Source: an uncultured Oscillospiraceae bacterium (GTDB lineage Bacteria > Bacillota > Clostridia > Oscillospirales > Oscillospiraceae). Taken from it: a stretch of DNA of 32,257 bases. The stretch covers positions 1 through 32,257 of the forward strand of contig CAJTOM010000003.1 of assembly GCA_910577915.1 (NCBI GenBank). Direction: 5' to 3'. The position numbers and the translations under genes are program-made. Positions 15,647 to 22,676 of the stretch are shown here, in pieces. The notes beneath the pieces were generated by a model. That model searched no databases. It saw only the letters and a list, made by a program, of their open reading frames with translations, and was not told the origin of the DNA. Numbering within the stretch: position 1 is the stretch's first letter; each line of letters begins with the position of its first letter.

Positions 15647-16531
15647 CTAGGTGCCGCCCCGCTCCCGCCAGGCGAGGTCGGCGGGGCTGATGCCGTTCTC
15701 CCGCCGCCACTCCCTGGGCGGCAGGCCGTAGCGCTTCTTGAAGGCCTGGGAGAAGTGGAGCTGGTTGGGGTAGCCGCAGCCGGCGGCGATCTCGCCGATG
15801 GGGGCGCTGGTGGTGCGCATCATCTCCGCCGCCCTGGTCAGGCGCAGGCGGATGATGAACTCCTGGGGGGTGCAGCTCATGGTCTCCTTGAAGAGCTTGC
15901 TGAAATAGCTGCGGTTGAGCTTGCACACCCCGGCGATCTCCTCCACGGAGAGCTGCCGCTGGAAATTCTGCTGGATATAGGTGACCGCCTCCTGGATGTA
16001 GAAGTCCTTCACCTGTCCGCCCCAGTTTTTCCGCCTGGTGGAGGAGGTGGTCATCAGCTCGTCCAGAAACAGGCACAGCTGCCCCACCAGATGCAGGGGG
16101 GAGGCCTCGGGGTGCTCGGCGATGTAGAGCAGCCGGTCCCGCAGCCTGTCGCCCCCGGCGGCGTCGCGGGGCCGGTAGATGGGGTGGGACACGTCCAGCC
16201 CCGCCAAATCCAGGTACTCCGCCGCCCGCAGCCCGTCGAACTCCACCCAGGCATACATCCAGGGCTGGCTCTCGTCGGCGCAGTAGGTGTTGATCTGCCC
16301 GGGGCAGATCAGGAACCCTTGGCCCGGGCCAAGGTGGTAATAATGGGTGATGCCGCCGGCGTCGTTGGAGTGGAGCACCCCCCGGCCGGAGATGACGTAG
16401 TGGAACAGGTAGTGGTTGCGGACAAAGGGCCCAAAGGAGTGGAGGGGGGCGCACTGCTCCCAGCCGTACTGGTAGGGTCTCAGGTCGAGGAAGCTGTCGT
16501 TGGGGAAAATGGAGAAGGAATAGTTGTCCAT
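15647..16531 (-). CDS. AraC-family transcriptional regulator
   Basis: 294 residues. The N-terminal half is a cupin-type effector domain (GRGVLHSNDAGGITHYYHLGPGQGFLICPGQ). The C-terminal region, about 190-285, holds the two helix-turn-helix units of AraC proteins: SVEEIAGVCKLNRSYFSKLFK and IGEIAAGCGYPNQLHFSQAFKKRYGLPPREWR. Such proteins usually respond to sugars. It has its own promoter. The adjacent genes are not an obvious sugar operon; the MFS-GH2 fusion gene, 1.3 kb away beyond tadA and yaaL-bofA, is the closest plausible target, which is only inference. Confidence 0.93.
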   Translation of the reverse strand: MDNYSFSIFPNDSFLDLRPYQYGWEQCAPLHSFGPFVRNHYLFHYVISGRGVLHSNDAGGITHYYHLGPGQGFLICPGQINTYCADESQPWMYAWVEFDGLRAAEYLDLAGLDVSHPIYRPRDAAGGDRLRDRLLYIAEHPEASPLHLVGQLCLFLDELMTTSSTRRKNWGGQVKDFYIQEAVTYIQQNFQRQLSVEEIAGVCKLNRSYFSKLFKETMSCTPQEFIIRLRLTRAAEMMRTTSAPIGEIAAGCGYPNQLHFSQAFKKRYGLPPREWRRENGISPADLAWRERGGT

Positions 16532-16576
16532 AGAGCTCTCACTTTCTCTCGGCGGCGTAAAGGGCCTTGGAATGGT

Positions 16577-16605
16577 AGTATATCACAAATTTTTCCAGGA
16601 CACAA
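16577..16605 (-). promoter_or_regulatory. Sigma-A promoter of the AraC-family gene
   Basis: On the minus strand TTGTGT (16600-16605), 17-base spacer, TATACT (16577-16582), 46 bases before the start codon at 16531. Confidence 0.55.
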
Positions 16606-16705
16606 CCAAAAAAAGGGCTTTAACGAGACAAATATCCGCCGCTTTCCCCAAAAATCACCTCTCCCCACATACTTTCGGCAAAAATCATTTTCCAAATGGC
16701 GCCCG

Positions 16706-17161
16706 TCAGCCCTCCTCCCCCCGCCGCAGCCGCCGGAAGAAGGCCCCCAGCACTGCGGCGCACTCCTCCTCCAGCAGCCCGCCCACCAGGGCGGGGCGGT
16801 GGGGGAACTCCTCCATAAAGAGGTTCATCACCCCGCCGCAGGCCCCCATGGCCCGGTCCCTGGCCCCGAAGAACACCCGGGGGATGCGGGCATTGAGGAT
16901 GGCCCCGGCGCACATGGGGCAGGGCTCCAGGGTGACGTACAGGGCGCACTCCTCCAGCCGCCAGGAGCCCAGGGCGGCGTTGGCCTGGGCGATGGCCTCG
17001 GTCTCGGCGTGGGAGAGGGCGCTGTGCTTCTCCTCCCGGCGGTTGCGTCCCCGGCCCACGACGGCGCCCCCCTGGACGATGACGCACCCTACGGGCACCT
17101 CCCCGGCCCCGGCGGCCTCGTGGGCCAGGGCCAGGGCCTGGCGCATATAAATCTCATGCAT
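16706..17161 (-). CDS. tadA: tRNA-specific adenosine deaminase (A34 to inosine)
   Basis: 151 residues. It converts adenosine 34 of tRNA-Arg(ACG) to inosine. The zinc and catalytic residues are present: His51 and Glu53 in SHAETEAI, and Cys81 and Cys84 in PCPMCAGAI. The start at 17161 gives the standard N-terminus MHEIYMRQALALA, with GGGAGG 8 bases upstream; the open frame upstream to 17335 overlaps the yaaL promoter region and has no site. In many Firmicutes tadA lies near dnaX-yaaK-recR-yaaL-bofA; here yaaL-bofA is divergent and the middle genes are missing. Confidence 0.95.
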   Translation of the reverse strand: MHEIYMRQALALAHEAAGAGEVPVGCVIVQGGAVVGRGRNRREEKHSALSHAETEAIAQANAALGSWRLEECALYVTLEPCPMCAGAILNARIPRVFFGARDRAMGACGGVMNLFMEEFPHRPALVGGLLEEECAAVLGAFFRRLRRGEEG

Positions 17162-17212
17162 AGGCGGCCTCCCGAAAAAGAAGTTGTCTCCCCTTATAAA
17201 TCCTGGCATATC

Positions 17213-17227
17213 TGTCCAAAATGGACA
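17213..17227. promoter_or_regulatory. Operator-like palindrome between tadA and yaaL
   Basis: TGTCCAAAATGGACA is a perfect 6-3-6 inverted repeat centred between the divergent tadA and yaaL genes. It lies 29 bases before the yaaL start codon and 52 bases before tadA. TTGGAC within it could also serve as a -35 for tadA, but the spacing to the TATAA-like -10 is short. Confidence 0.45.
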
Positions 17228-17255
17228 TACACTGGAAGCCAAGGAGGGATTTTCC

Positions 17256-17525
17256 ATGAAACGTATTTCCCCCATCCGCACCCGCAGCTCCGACCCCCCC
17301 GCCCTGCTGGAATTAAAGACAAGTCTGCAGGACACCCAGAGCGCCCTGAACAGCGCCTACACCGCCTTCGACTACGCCAGCGACCCGGAGCTGACGGAGG
17401 CGTGCATCTTTGAGATCCGGTCTCTGCAGGCCAGGATGAACTACCTGGTCCGCCAGATCAAGGAGCTGGAGCTGTGCGCCGCCACGGCGGTGGCCGGCCC
17501 GGCCGGGAGGGCGCGATGGACGTAA
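17256..17525 (+). CDS. YaaL-like protein (DUF2508)
   Basis: 89 residues. It resembles the DUF2508/YaaL family of spore-forming Firmicutes in the block LQDTQSALNSAYTAFDYASD followed by ELTEACIFEIRSLQARMNYLVRQIKELE, which forms two helices. The start at 17256 has AAGGAGG eight bases upstream. It overlaps the bofA gene by 10 bases, the same neighbour as in Bacillus (recR-yaaL-bofA). Its function is not known. Confidence 0.8.
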   Translation: MKRISPIRTRSSDPPALLELKTSLQDTQSALNSAYTAFDYASDPELTEACIFEIRSLQARMNYLVRQIKELELCAATAVAGPAGRARWT

Positions 17526-17782
17526 GAACCGTCCTCCTCCTGGCCCTGGCGGCCCTCGTCCTGCTGGCGGTGGCCTTCAGGGCCTTCTCCACGCCCCTGA
17601 AGGTGCTGCTGAAGGTGGGGCTCAACACCCTTCTGGGGCTGGCGGCCCTGCTGCTGGTCAACGCCACCACGGACTTCACGGGCCTTCACCTGGGGGTGAA
17701 CCTGTTTAACGGCCTGGTGGTGGGGGTGCTGGGGATTCCGGGGCTGGTGCTGCTGCTGCTGGTGCAGTGGGTGGTTACATAG
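17516..17782 (+). CDS. bofA: BofA-family pro-sigma-K processing inhibitor
   Basis: 88 residues with two or three hydrophobic segments (about 4-22, 29-46 and 62-84), as in BofA proteins. In Bacillus BofA, together with SpoIVFA, holds the SpoIVFB protease inactive in the forespore outer membrane until the engulfed spore signals. The family segment LLVNATTDFTGLHLGVNLFNGL (inner part ...NLFNGLVVGVLGIPG) is present. The ATG at 17516 lies inside the end of yaaL, with GGGAGG in front, so the two are translationally coupled. The presence suggests that the organism, or its ancestors, sporulates. Confidence 0.85.
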   Translation: MDVRTVLLLALAALVLLAVAFRAFSTPLKVLLKVGLNTLLGLAALLLVNATTDFTGLHLGVNLFNGLVVGVLGIPGLVLLLLVQWVVT

Positions 17783-17804
17783 CCGCGCCGGCGGCGTATT
17801 CGCT

Positions 17805-20800
17805 CTAAAACCTGAGCTCCCGGTTGATCGCCCGCAGCCGGGCCTCCGCCACCTTGCACATCCGCCTGTCGTAGGTGAGCAGTCCGTTGATCTCGTCCTC
17901 CACATCGCTGAGCTGGGTATACACCGCCACGGAGAGCTGCCGGCGTTCCATACAGGGGAGGACCTCCTCCCGGTAGAGCGTCTCGATGGCCTCCGTCAGC
18001 GCCTCCTCCGTCTGGTACATCCGGTAGCCGAACCGCCGCTCGCTGGCCATGTGGCCCGGCGCGGGGAGGCTGTAGCCGCCGAACTCCGTCAGGGCCAGGA
18101 TCCGGTTTTTGTCCCGGCGCAGGCGGACGGGGCGGAAGTAGACGTGGCGGCTCTTGAAGTCGCCGCCCCCCTGGTCGTGCCAGCCCGAGGCGTGGTCCAC
18201 CAGGCGGGTGGGATCCAGCTCCCAGAGGATCTGGGTCATCTGCAGGCTGTCAAACTGGCCCCAGCCCTCGTTGAAGGGCGTCCACGCCGCCAGGGAGGGC
18301 GTGCTGTACAGGAGCTCCACCGTGTCGTGGAGGTCCTGGACAAACTGGTCCCGGCCCGCCGCGTCCTCCCGGCCGAAGCAGTGGTATTTGCGGTCCTTCA
18401 GGTGGATCCCCAGGAAGGGCAGCACCTGGATCACCAGGGGGTCCAGACGGCTGCCGCCGCTGACCAGGTCCTGCCACACGATCATCCCCAGCCGGTCGCA
18501 GTGGTAGTACCAGCGCAGAGGCTCCACCTTGATGTGCTTGCGCAGCAGGTTGAAGCCGCAGTCCTTCATCTTCTGGATGTCGAAGACCATGGCCTCGTCG
18601 GCGGGGGGCGTGTAGAGCCCGTCGCTCCAATAGCCCTGGTCCAGCACGCCGGAGAGGAAGAGGGGCCTGCCGTTGAGAGCAAAGACCTTCCGCCCGTTCA
18701 CCTCGGCTGTGCCGAACTTGCGCATGCCGAAGTAGCTCTCCACCCGGTCCCCGCCGGGGAGCGTCACGGTCACGCCGTAGAGGAAGGGGTCCTCGGGGCT
18801 CCAGGGGCGGAAGTGCTCGTCCCGGATGAGAGCCTCCGCGAAGCCCTTCTCCGCGTCGTACCACTCCTCGGCGACCACCGCACCATCCCTGCGGACAACG
18901 ATGTTCGCGCCCTCCGGGTCCTTCGCCCGGAGGACGAAGCGGACCCGCCGGCTGTCAAAGTCGGGGGTAACGGCCAGCTGCTCCACATAGTTCTCCGGCA
19001 CGGACTCCAGCCACACCGTCTGCCAGATGCCGCTCTGGGGGGTGTACCAGATGCCGCCGGGGGTAAAGCTCTGCTTGCCGTAGGCGTGGGGGGAGCGGGA
19101 GGTGGCGTCGGTCACGGTGACGGTCAGGGTGTTCTCCCCCTCCGCCAGGCTGTCGGTGACGTCGCAGGTGAAGGGCAGATAGCCCCCCTGGTGTTCCCCC
19201 GTCAGCTCCCCGTTGACAAACACCCGGCAGCACTGGTCCACCGCCCCGAAGTGGAGCAGGACCCGGTCCCGGCGAAAGCCCGCCGGCAGGGTGAAGGTCC
19301 GCCGGTACCACAGGGTGTCCCCCGGCATGACCCGGCGGTTCACCCCGGACAGCAGGCTCTCCGGGGAGTAGGGGACCACGATCTCCCCGTCGAAGGGGTC
19401 CGGCGCGGAGGCGTCGGACCGGATGGCGTACTGCCAGCGGCCGTTCAAGTTCAGAAAGCTGTCCCGGCGCAGCTGGGGCCGGGGGTACTCCGGCAGGGGG
19501 CAGTCCCGGTCCAGGGTCTCCCCCCAGGGGGTCAGCATGGGCCGCAGCTGCCGCCGGGACAGCCGGTGCGCCGGCTCCCGCCGGCGCAGCAGGGCGATGG
19601 GGAGGGCGATGAGCACCAGCACCAGGGCGGCGGCGGCGAAGATCTCCGGCGTGGGGACCTCCTTCACCGCACCCAGCTCCTCGTAGGTCTCTCCGCCGTG
19701 GCGGATGACGGCGGCCCCCAGGTAGGGCCCCGTCACCATGGGCAGCAGCACCTGAAAGAGGATGCGGATGCCCTGGAACTGGCCGGCCTTGTCCGCCGGG
19801 GTGTAGTCCCGGACGAGGCCCTGGAGGCAGGCGGAGAGGACCATGCTGGCCCCCAGCATCAGCGTGCCCGCCAGGATGACCAGGGGGACGCTCCGGGCGA
19901 AGAACATGGCCATCAGCCCGCCGAAGGCGGCGGCCGCCGCCCCCTGCGCCACCCGCAGCTTCCCCTGCCGGTCGATCACCCGGCCGAAGGCCACGCTGAT
20001 GAGGCTGGCGGCGATGAGCACCGTGCCCAGGATGAGGGCGTAGTTGTCCGCCCCCAGGTACCGCTGGAGGTAGATGATGAGGTAGGGCATATATACCTGC
20101 TGGCTGGCGGCGTAGACGGCCAGTCCCAGCAGGGACAGGTACAGCGCCGGGTTGGCGGCCATCACGCGGGGCCGCAGGCCGTAGAGGACGTTGGCCAGGT
20201 AGTTGCCCTGGGCCCGGCGCAGGTGCTCCGGCTCCTGGATGAGCAGGCGGCCCAGACCGCCGCCCAGGACGGTCAGCGCGCCCACGATCAGAAAGAAGAT
20301 TCCCCACTTCCCCCGGGTGGTCAGCCCGTCCAGCAGGCCGAACACCACCAGCATGGCTGCCAGGGGCATGACCGCCAGCACCGCCTCCACCCGGCCCCGG
20401 TTGGACGCGTCCGTCACGTCTGTGACCCAGGCGTTGAAGGCCGCGTCGTTGGCGCTGCTGCCGAAGAAGGTCATCACGCAGTCCAGCACAATCACCAGCA
20501 CCGCCGCCAGCTGCACCGCCGCCGCGGGGCCCATGAGAAAGGCCAGGGCCTCCACCCGCACCAGGGCGAAGGCCATCACGCTCAGGCCCCAGAGCAAATA
20601 TCCGGTGACGATGATGGGCTTGCGCACCCCCAGCTTGTCCGACAGGGCCCCCACCGCCAAGGTGGTGACCGCCGCCACCACGGCGCTGGCGGAGACCATG
20701 GCGGCGATCATCCCTGTGTCGCCGGTGATGGTGTTGTAGAGGAACACGTTGAAGTACATGTTCTCCACCACCCAGGCAATCTGCCCAATGAGCCCGAAGC

Positions 20801-20864
20801 TCAGCAGCGCCAGCCAGATCCGGGCGCCCAGCGCCCCCTCCCGCTTTTTTGGTATGCTCCGCAT
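17805..20864 (-). CDS. Fusion of MFS transporter and family 2 glycoside hydrolase
   Basis: 1019 residues in one frame. Residues about 10-428 form a 12-TM MFS carrier (motif A-like ALSDKLGVRKP after TM2; VIDRQGKLR in the second half). A short basic linker follows, about 428-460. Residues about 460-1019 are a complete GH2 enzyme: sugar-binding jelly roll (SFLNLNGRWQYAIRSD ... VFVNGELTGEHQGGYLPFTCDV), Ig-like domain, then TIM barrel. The acid/base Glu866 lies in FNEGWG and the nucleophile Glu927 in LTEFGG. The start at 20864 has GGGAGGT seven bases upstream. A Met at the GH2 start (19538) has no ribosome site. With 12 TMs, the hydrolase should face the cytoplasm. The glycoside substrate is not known; beta-glycosides are typical of GH2. 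Confidence 0.88.
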   Translation of the reverse strand: MRSIPKKREGALGARIWLALLSFGLIGQIAWVVENMYFNVFLYNTITGDTGMIAAMVSASAVVAAVTTLAVGALSDKLGVRKPIIVTGYLLWGLSVMAFALVRVEALAFLMGPAAAVQLAAVLVIVLDCVMTFFGSSANDAAFNAWVTDVTDASNRGRVEAVLAVMPLAAMLVVFGLLDGLTTRGKWGIFFLIVGALTVLGGGLGRLLIQEPEHLRRAQGNYLANVLYGLRPRVMAANPALYLSLLGLAVYAASQQVYMPYLIIYLQRYLGADNYALILGTVLIAASLISVAFGRVIDRQGKLRVAQGAAAAAFGGLMAMFFARSVPLVILAGTLMLGASMVLSACLQGLVRDYTPADKAGQFQGIRILFQVLLPMVTGPYLGAAVIRHGGETYEELGAVKEVPTPEIFAAAALVLVLIALPIALLRRREPAHRLSRRQLRPMLTPWGETLDRDCPLPEYPRPQLRRDSFLNLNGRWQYAIRSDASAPDPFDGEIVVPYSPESLLSGVNRRVMPGDTLWYRRTFTLPAGFRRDRVLLHFGAVDQCCRVFVNGELTGEHQGGYLPFTCDVTDSLAEGENTLTVTVTDATSRSPHAYGKQSFTPGGIWYTPQSGIWQTVWLESVPENYVEQLAVTPDFDSRRVRFVLRAKDPEGANIVVRRDGAVVAEEWYDAEKGFAEALIRDEHFRPWSPEDPFLYGVTVTLPGGDRVESYFGMRKFGTAEVNGRKVFALNGRPLFLSGVLDQGYWSDGLYTPPADEAMVFDIQKMKDCGFNLLRKHIKVEPLRWYYHCDRLGMIVWQDLVSGGSRLDPLVIQVLPFLGIHLKDRKYHCFGREDAAGRDQFVQDLHDTVELLYSTPSLAAWTPFNEGWGQFDSLQMTQILWELDPTRLVDHASGWHDQGGGDFKSRHVYFRPVRLRRDKNRILALTEFGGYSLPAPGHMASERRFGYRMYQTEEALTEAIETLYREEVLPCMERRQLSVAVYTQLSDVEDEINGLLTYDRRMCKVAEARLRAINRELRF

Positions 20865-20902
20865 GCAATGACCTCCCTTTTTCCCGCAAAATCCATGAAA
20901 CC

Positions 20903-20914
20903 ACAATATGTTGT
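20903..20914. promoter_or_regulatory. Operator-like palindrome at the MFS-GH2 transcription start
   Basis: ACAA-TATG-TTGT lies immediately downstream of the -10 of the fusion gene, over the expected transcription start. A repressor bound there would block the promoter. The responsible protein is not known. Confidence 0.4.
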
Positions 20915-20943
20915 ATTATACTGCCCCCGGTAGTATCCCGCAA
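20915..20943 (-). promoter_or_regulatory. Promoter of the MFS-GH2 fusion gene
   Basis: On the minus strand TTGCGG (20938-20943), 17-base spacer, TATAAT (20915-20920), 51 bases before the start codon. The -10 is perfect and the -35 weak, as often seen at regulated promoters. Confidence 0.6.
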
Positions 20944-21198
20944 GTAGTGTTTGGCTAAAATCACAAAAAAAGAAAATTTCGCTTCAATCGACAAATTCCG
21001 GCAAACTTCCCGCCTCCGCTTTCGTATACTAGGCGACAGAGAGCGACAGACGCTGCCGCCGTTCTCCAAGGTCCGCCAGCCTTCGCCGCCGGACCTGCGG
21101 GCATGGACGGCCGCCCCGGCCGGACGCCGGAGCTGTCACGCTGTCCCTCATGACATTCGCCCATACAAAGCGGGCGTATATATGAAGGAGTACATCTT
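20944..21198. other. Non-coding gap before the 52-aa ORF
   Basis: Together with the fusion-gene promoter this makes a 334-base gap. On the plus strand a TATACT at 21025-21030 could be a -10 for the downstream ORF, with only a weak CAAACT at the -35 position. The following 170 bases would be an untranslated leader, GC-rich and with scope for pairing, but no known riboswitch was recognised. No further gene was found. Confidence 0.4.
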
Positions 21199-21357
21199 AT
21201 GAATTATCAAAAGGAATATGCGAGCCTCGTGGGCCAGATTGACCGCGCCATCTCTATTTTGGAAAACTACGAACCCGGCGACCCCATCATCCGAAAGGCG
21301 GGAGATCTGCTCATCTCCGCCCTGCGGGAGGCCGAGGAGCACTATATGCAGGAGTAG
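21199..21357 (+). CDS. Small protein of 52 residues, unknown
   Basis: A short ORF with an AAGGAG site eight bases before the ATG and a strong hairpin terminator 10 bases after the stop. The product begins MNYQKEYASLVGQIDRAISI and ends LREAEEHYMQE; it is probably a pair of amphipathic helices, acidic, without signal peptide or membrane segment. No family was recognised. The good ribosome site and terminator support it as a real gene. Confidence 0.6.
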   Translation: MNYQKEYASLVGQIDRAISILENYEPGDPIIRKAGDLLISALREAEEHYMQE

Positions 21358-21367
21358 CAGGTGCTCC

Positions 21368-21405
21368 AAAAAGCAGCGGGGAACCCGTATTCCCCGCTGC
21401 TTTTT
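21368..21405. terminator. Bidirectional intrinsic terminator
   Basis: A perfect 16-bp stem (AAAAAGCAGCGGGGAA / TTCCCCGCTGCTTTTT) with loop CCCGTA. T-rich on both strands; it serves the 52-aa ORF on plus and the CuAO_N/PepSY gene on minus, which ends at 21427. Confidence 0.92.
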
Positions 21406-21426
21406 GTTATACGTCCAGCCGCGCGC

Positions 21427-22488
21427 TCACTGGTGCGCAGGCTCGGATTCAAATTTGATGACCGCGCCGGTAACAGCGTCGAGCTCCAGCTCGTACTCCC
21501 AGCCCTGGAAGACCAGCTCCACCTCGTAGATCTGCCTCCCGTCGTCCTGGTCCAGCTCCAGCTGCCTGACGCTGTCCGCCGCCGCGCCGGGGACCTGGGC
21601 CAGGGCGATCTCCCGGGCCCGGTCCAGGCCGATGACGGTCCCCGTGCCGCCGGAGCTGGTAGCGCTGCGCTCCTGGCTGAAGCTGCGGACCGCGCCGGTG
21701 AGGGCGTCGATCTCGTAGTCGTAGCGGCTATAGTCCTCGGTGTGGAACTCGATGTCGTAGACCTGGCGGCCGTCCTCCCACTCCAGCTCCTGCTTGGTGA
21801 AGGTCGCCGCGGTCAGCCCGGCGTGGGCCAGGGCGGCGGCCTTGGCGTCCTCTGCGGAGACGATGCCGCCGGCGGGGGCGGAGGGGGCTGTCCCCGTGCC
21901 GCCCGAGAAGCTGTCCGCGTCGGTGACCAGGCTGCCGGAGAGGGTGACGGTGCGGGTCTTGCTGTCCCAGTCCACGCTCTTGCCCATCAGCTGGCCGATG
22001 GCCCGGATGGGCAGGTAGGTGGAGCCCTGGTAGAGCAGGGGGTAGACGGTGCCGCCGGCGGCGTCGGCGAAGGAGCGGGCGGTTCCGTCCACCAGGATGG
22101 TGAAATCATCCCGAATCTCCACGGAAATATCCTGCTTCTGGGCGGCGGTATCCGGCGTGCCGGCGACCGCGCCGCCGGTGCGCACGCCGCCCAGAGAGGC
22201 GGTCTTCGTTTCCCCGTTCCAGTCCACGTTCTTGCCCATCAGCTCACCGATGGCCCGCAGGGGGAGGTAGGTGGTGCCGCCGTAGGAGATGGGGTGGACC
22301 TGCTGGCCGGCGGCGTTGTAGAAGACGCGCTGGCTTCCGTCGATGACGATGGCGACGTCGGGCCGCAGCTGGGCGGTCACGGTGGACACCGCCCGGCCGG
22401 CGGCGGTCAGGGGACCCAGCAGCATGAGCGCACACAGTACCGGCAGGAGCCCGCGCAGGGCAAGCTTTTTTATTTCAGACATCCGCAT
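21427..22488 (-). CDS. Exported protein with two CuAO_N-like and two PepSY domains
   Basis: 353 residues. Signal peptide at about 8-32 (hydrophobic, ending near AAG). Two copper-amine-oxidase N-terminal-like stalk domains follow, about 40-100 and 119-185, each with VxxDG...Y.. GGTTYLPLRAIGELMGK-type blocks (the second copy reads STYLPIRAIGQLMGK). Two PepSY domains close the protein, about 209-272 and 285-348, each with a central acidic region and the DALTGAV / DAVTGAV ending. CuAO_N domains are surface modules of Gram-positives; PepSY domains are thought to inhibit proteases or bind partners. No catalytic part is present. The ATG has AAGGAGG nine bases upstream. The tandem duplication of each module is notable. 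Confidence 0.85.
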   Translation of the reverse strand: MRMSEIKKLALRGLLPVLCALMLLGPLTAAGRAVSTVTAQLRPDVAIVIDGSQRVFYNAAGQQVHPISYGGTTYLPLRAIGELMGKNVDWNGETKTASLGGVRTGGAVAGTPDTAAQKQDISVEIRDDFTILVDGTARSFADAAGGTVYPLLYQGSTYLPIRAIGQLMGKSVDWDSKTRTVTLSGSLVTDADSFSGGTGTAPSAPAGGIVSAEDAKAAALAHAGLTAATFTKQELEWEDGRQVYDIEFHTEDYSRYDYEIDALTGAVRSFSQERSATSSGGTGTVIGLDRAREIALAQVPGAAADSVRQLELDQDDGRQIYEVELVFQGWEYELELDAVTGAVIKFESEPAHQ

Positions 22489-22521
22489 GAGTTACGTCCT
22501 CCTTATTATTGATATAAAGTC

Positions 22522-22550
22522 AGTGTAGCAGTTTTTCCAGAAAAATGCAA
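22522..22550 (-). promoter_or_regulatory. Promoter of the CuAO_N/PepSY gene
   Basis: On the minus strand TTGCAT (22545-22550), 17-base spacer, TACACT (22522-22527), 34 bases before the start codon. Both hexamers are only moderately good. Confidence 0.45.
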
Positions 22551-22607
22551 GATATGAAGTGCCGTCTGGATAAAATAATTTGCACTGCCGCGGATGCCCA
22601 TATGGTT

Positions 22608-22655
22608 GAAAAACGGCAAAAAAGAGGGAGGCTGCGCCAGTATGCGCAGCTTCCC
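22608..22655 (-). terminator. Terminator of the NatAB-type operon
   Basis: On the minus strand the stem GGGAAGCTGCGC / GCGCAGCCTCCC (22626-22655), with one A-C mismatch, is followed by TCTTTTTTGCCGTTTTT. It lies 22 bases past the permease stop. Confidence 0.75.
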
Positions 22656-22676
22656 TAAACATATGCTTCCCTGGGC

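Noticed and set aside
19536..19538. Internal ATG as a separate GH2 start
   Set aside because: The Met is at the place where a free GH2 would begin, but the 20 bases upstream hold no AGGAGG-like site, so a second start is not supported by sequence.
18051..20933. 960-codon plus-strand open frame over the MFS-GH2 fusion
   Set aside because: Low-complexity Gly/Val/Gln/His-rich product, no ribosome site, antisense to a frame with intact catalytic motifs.
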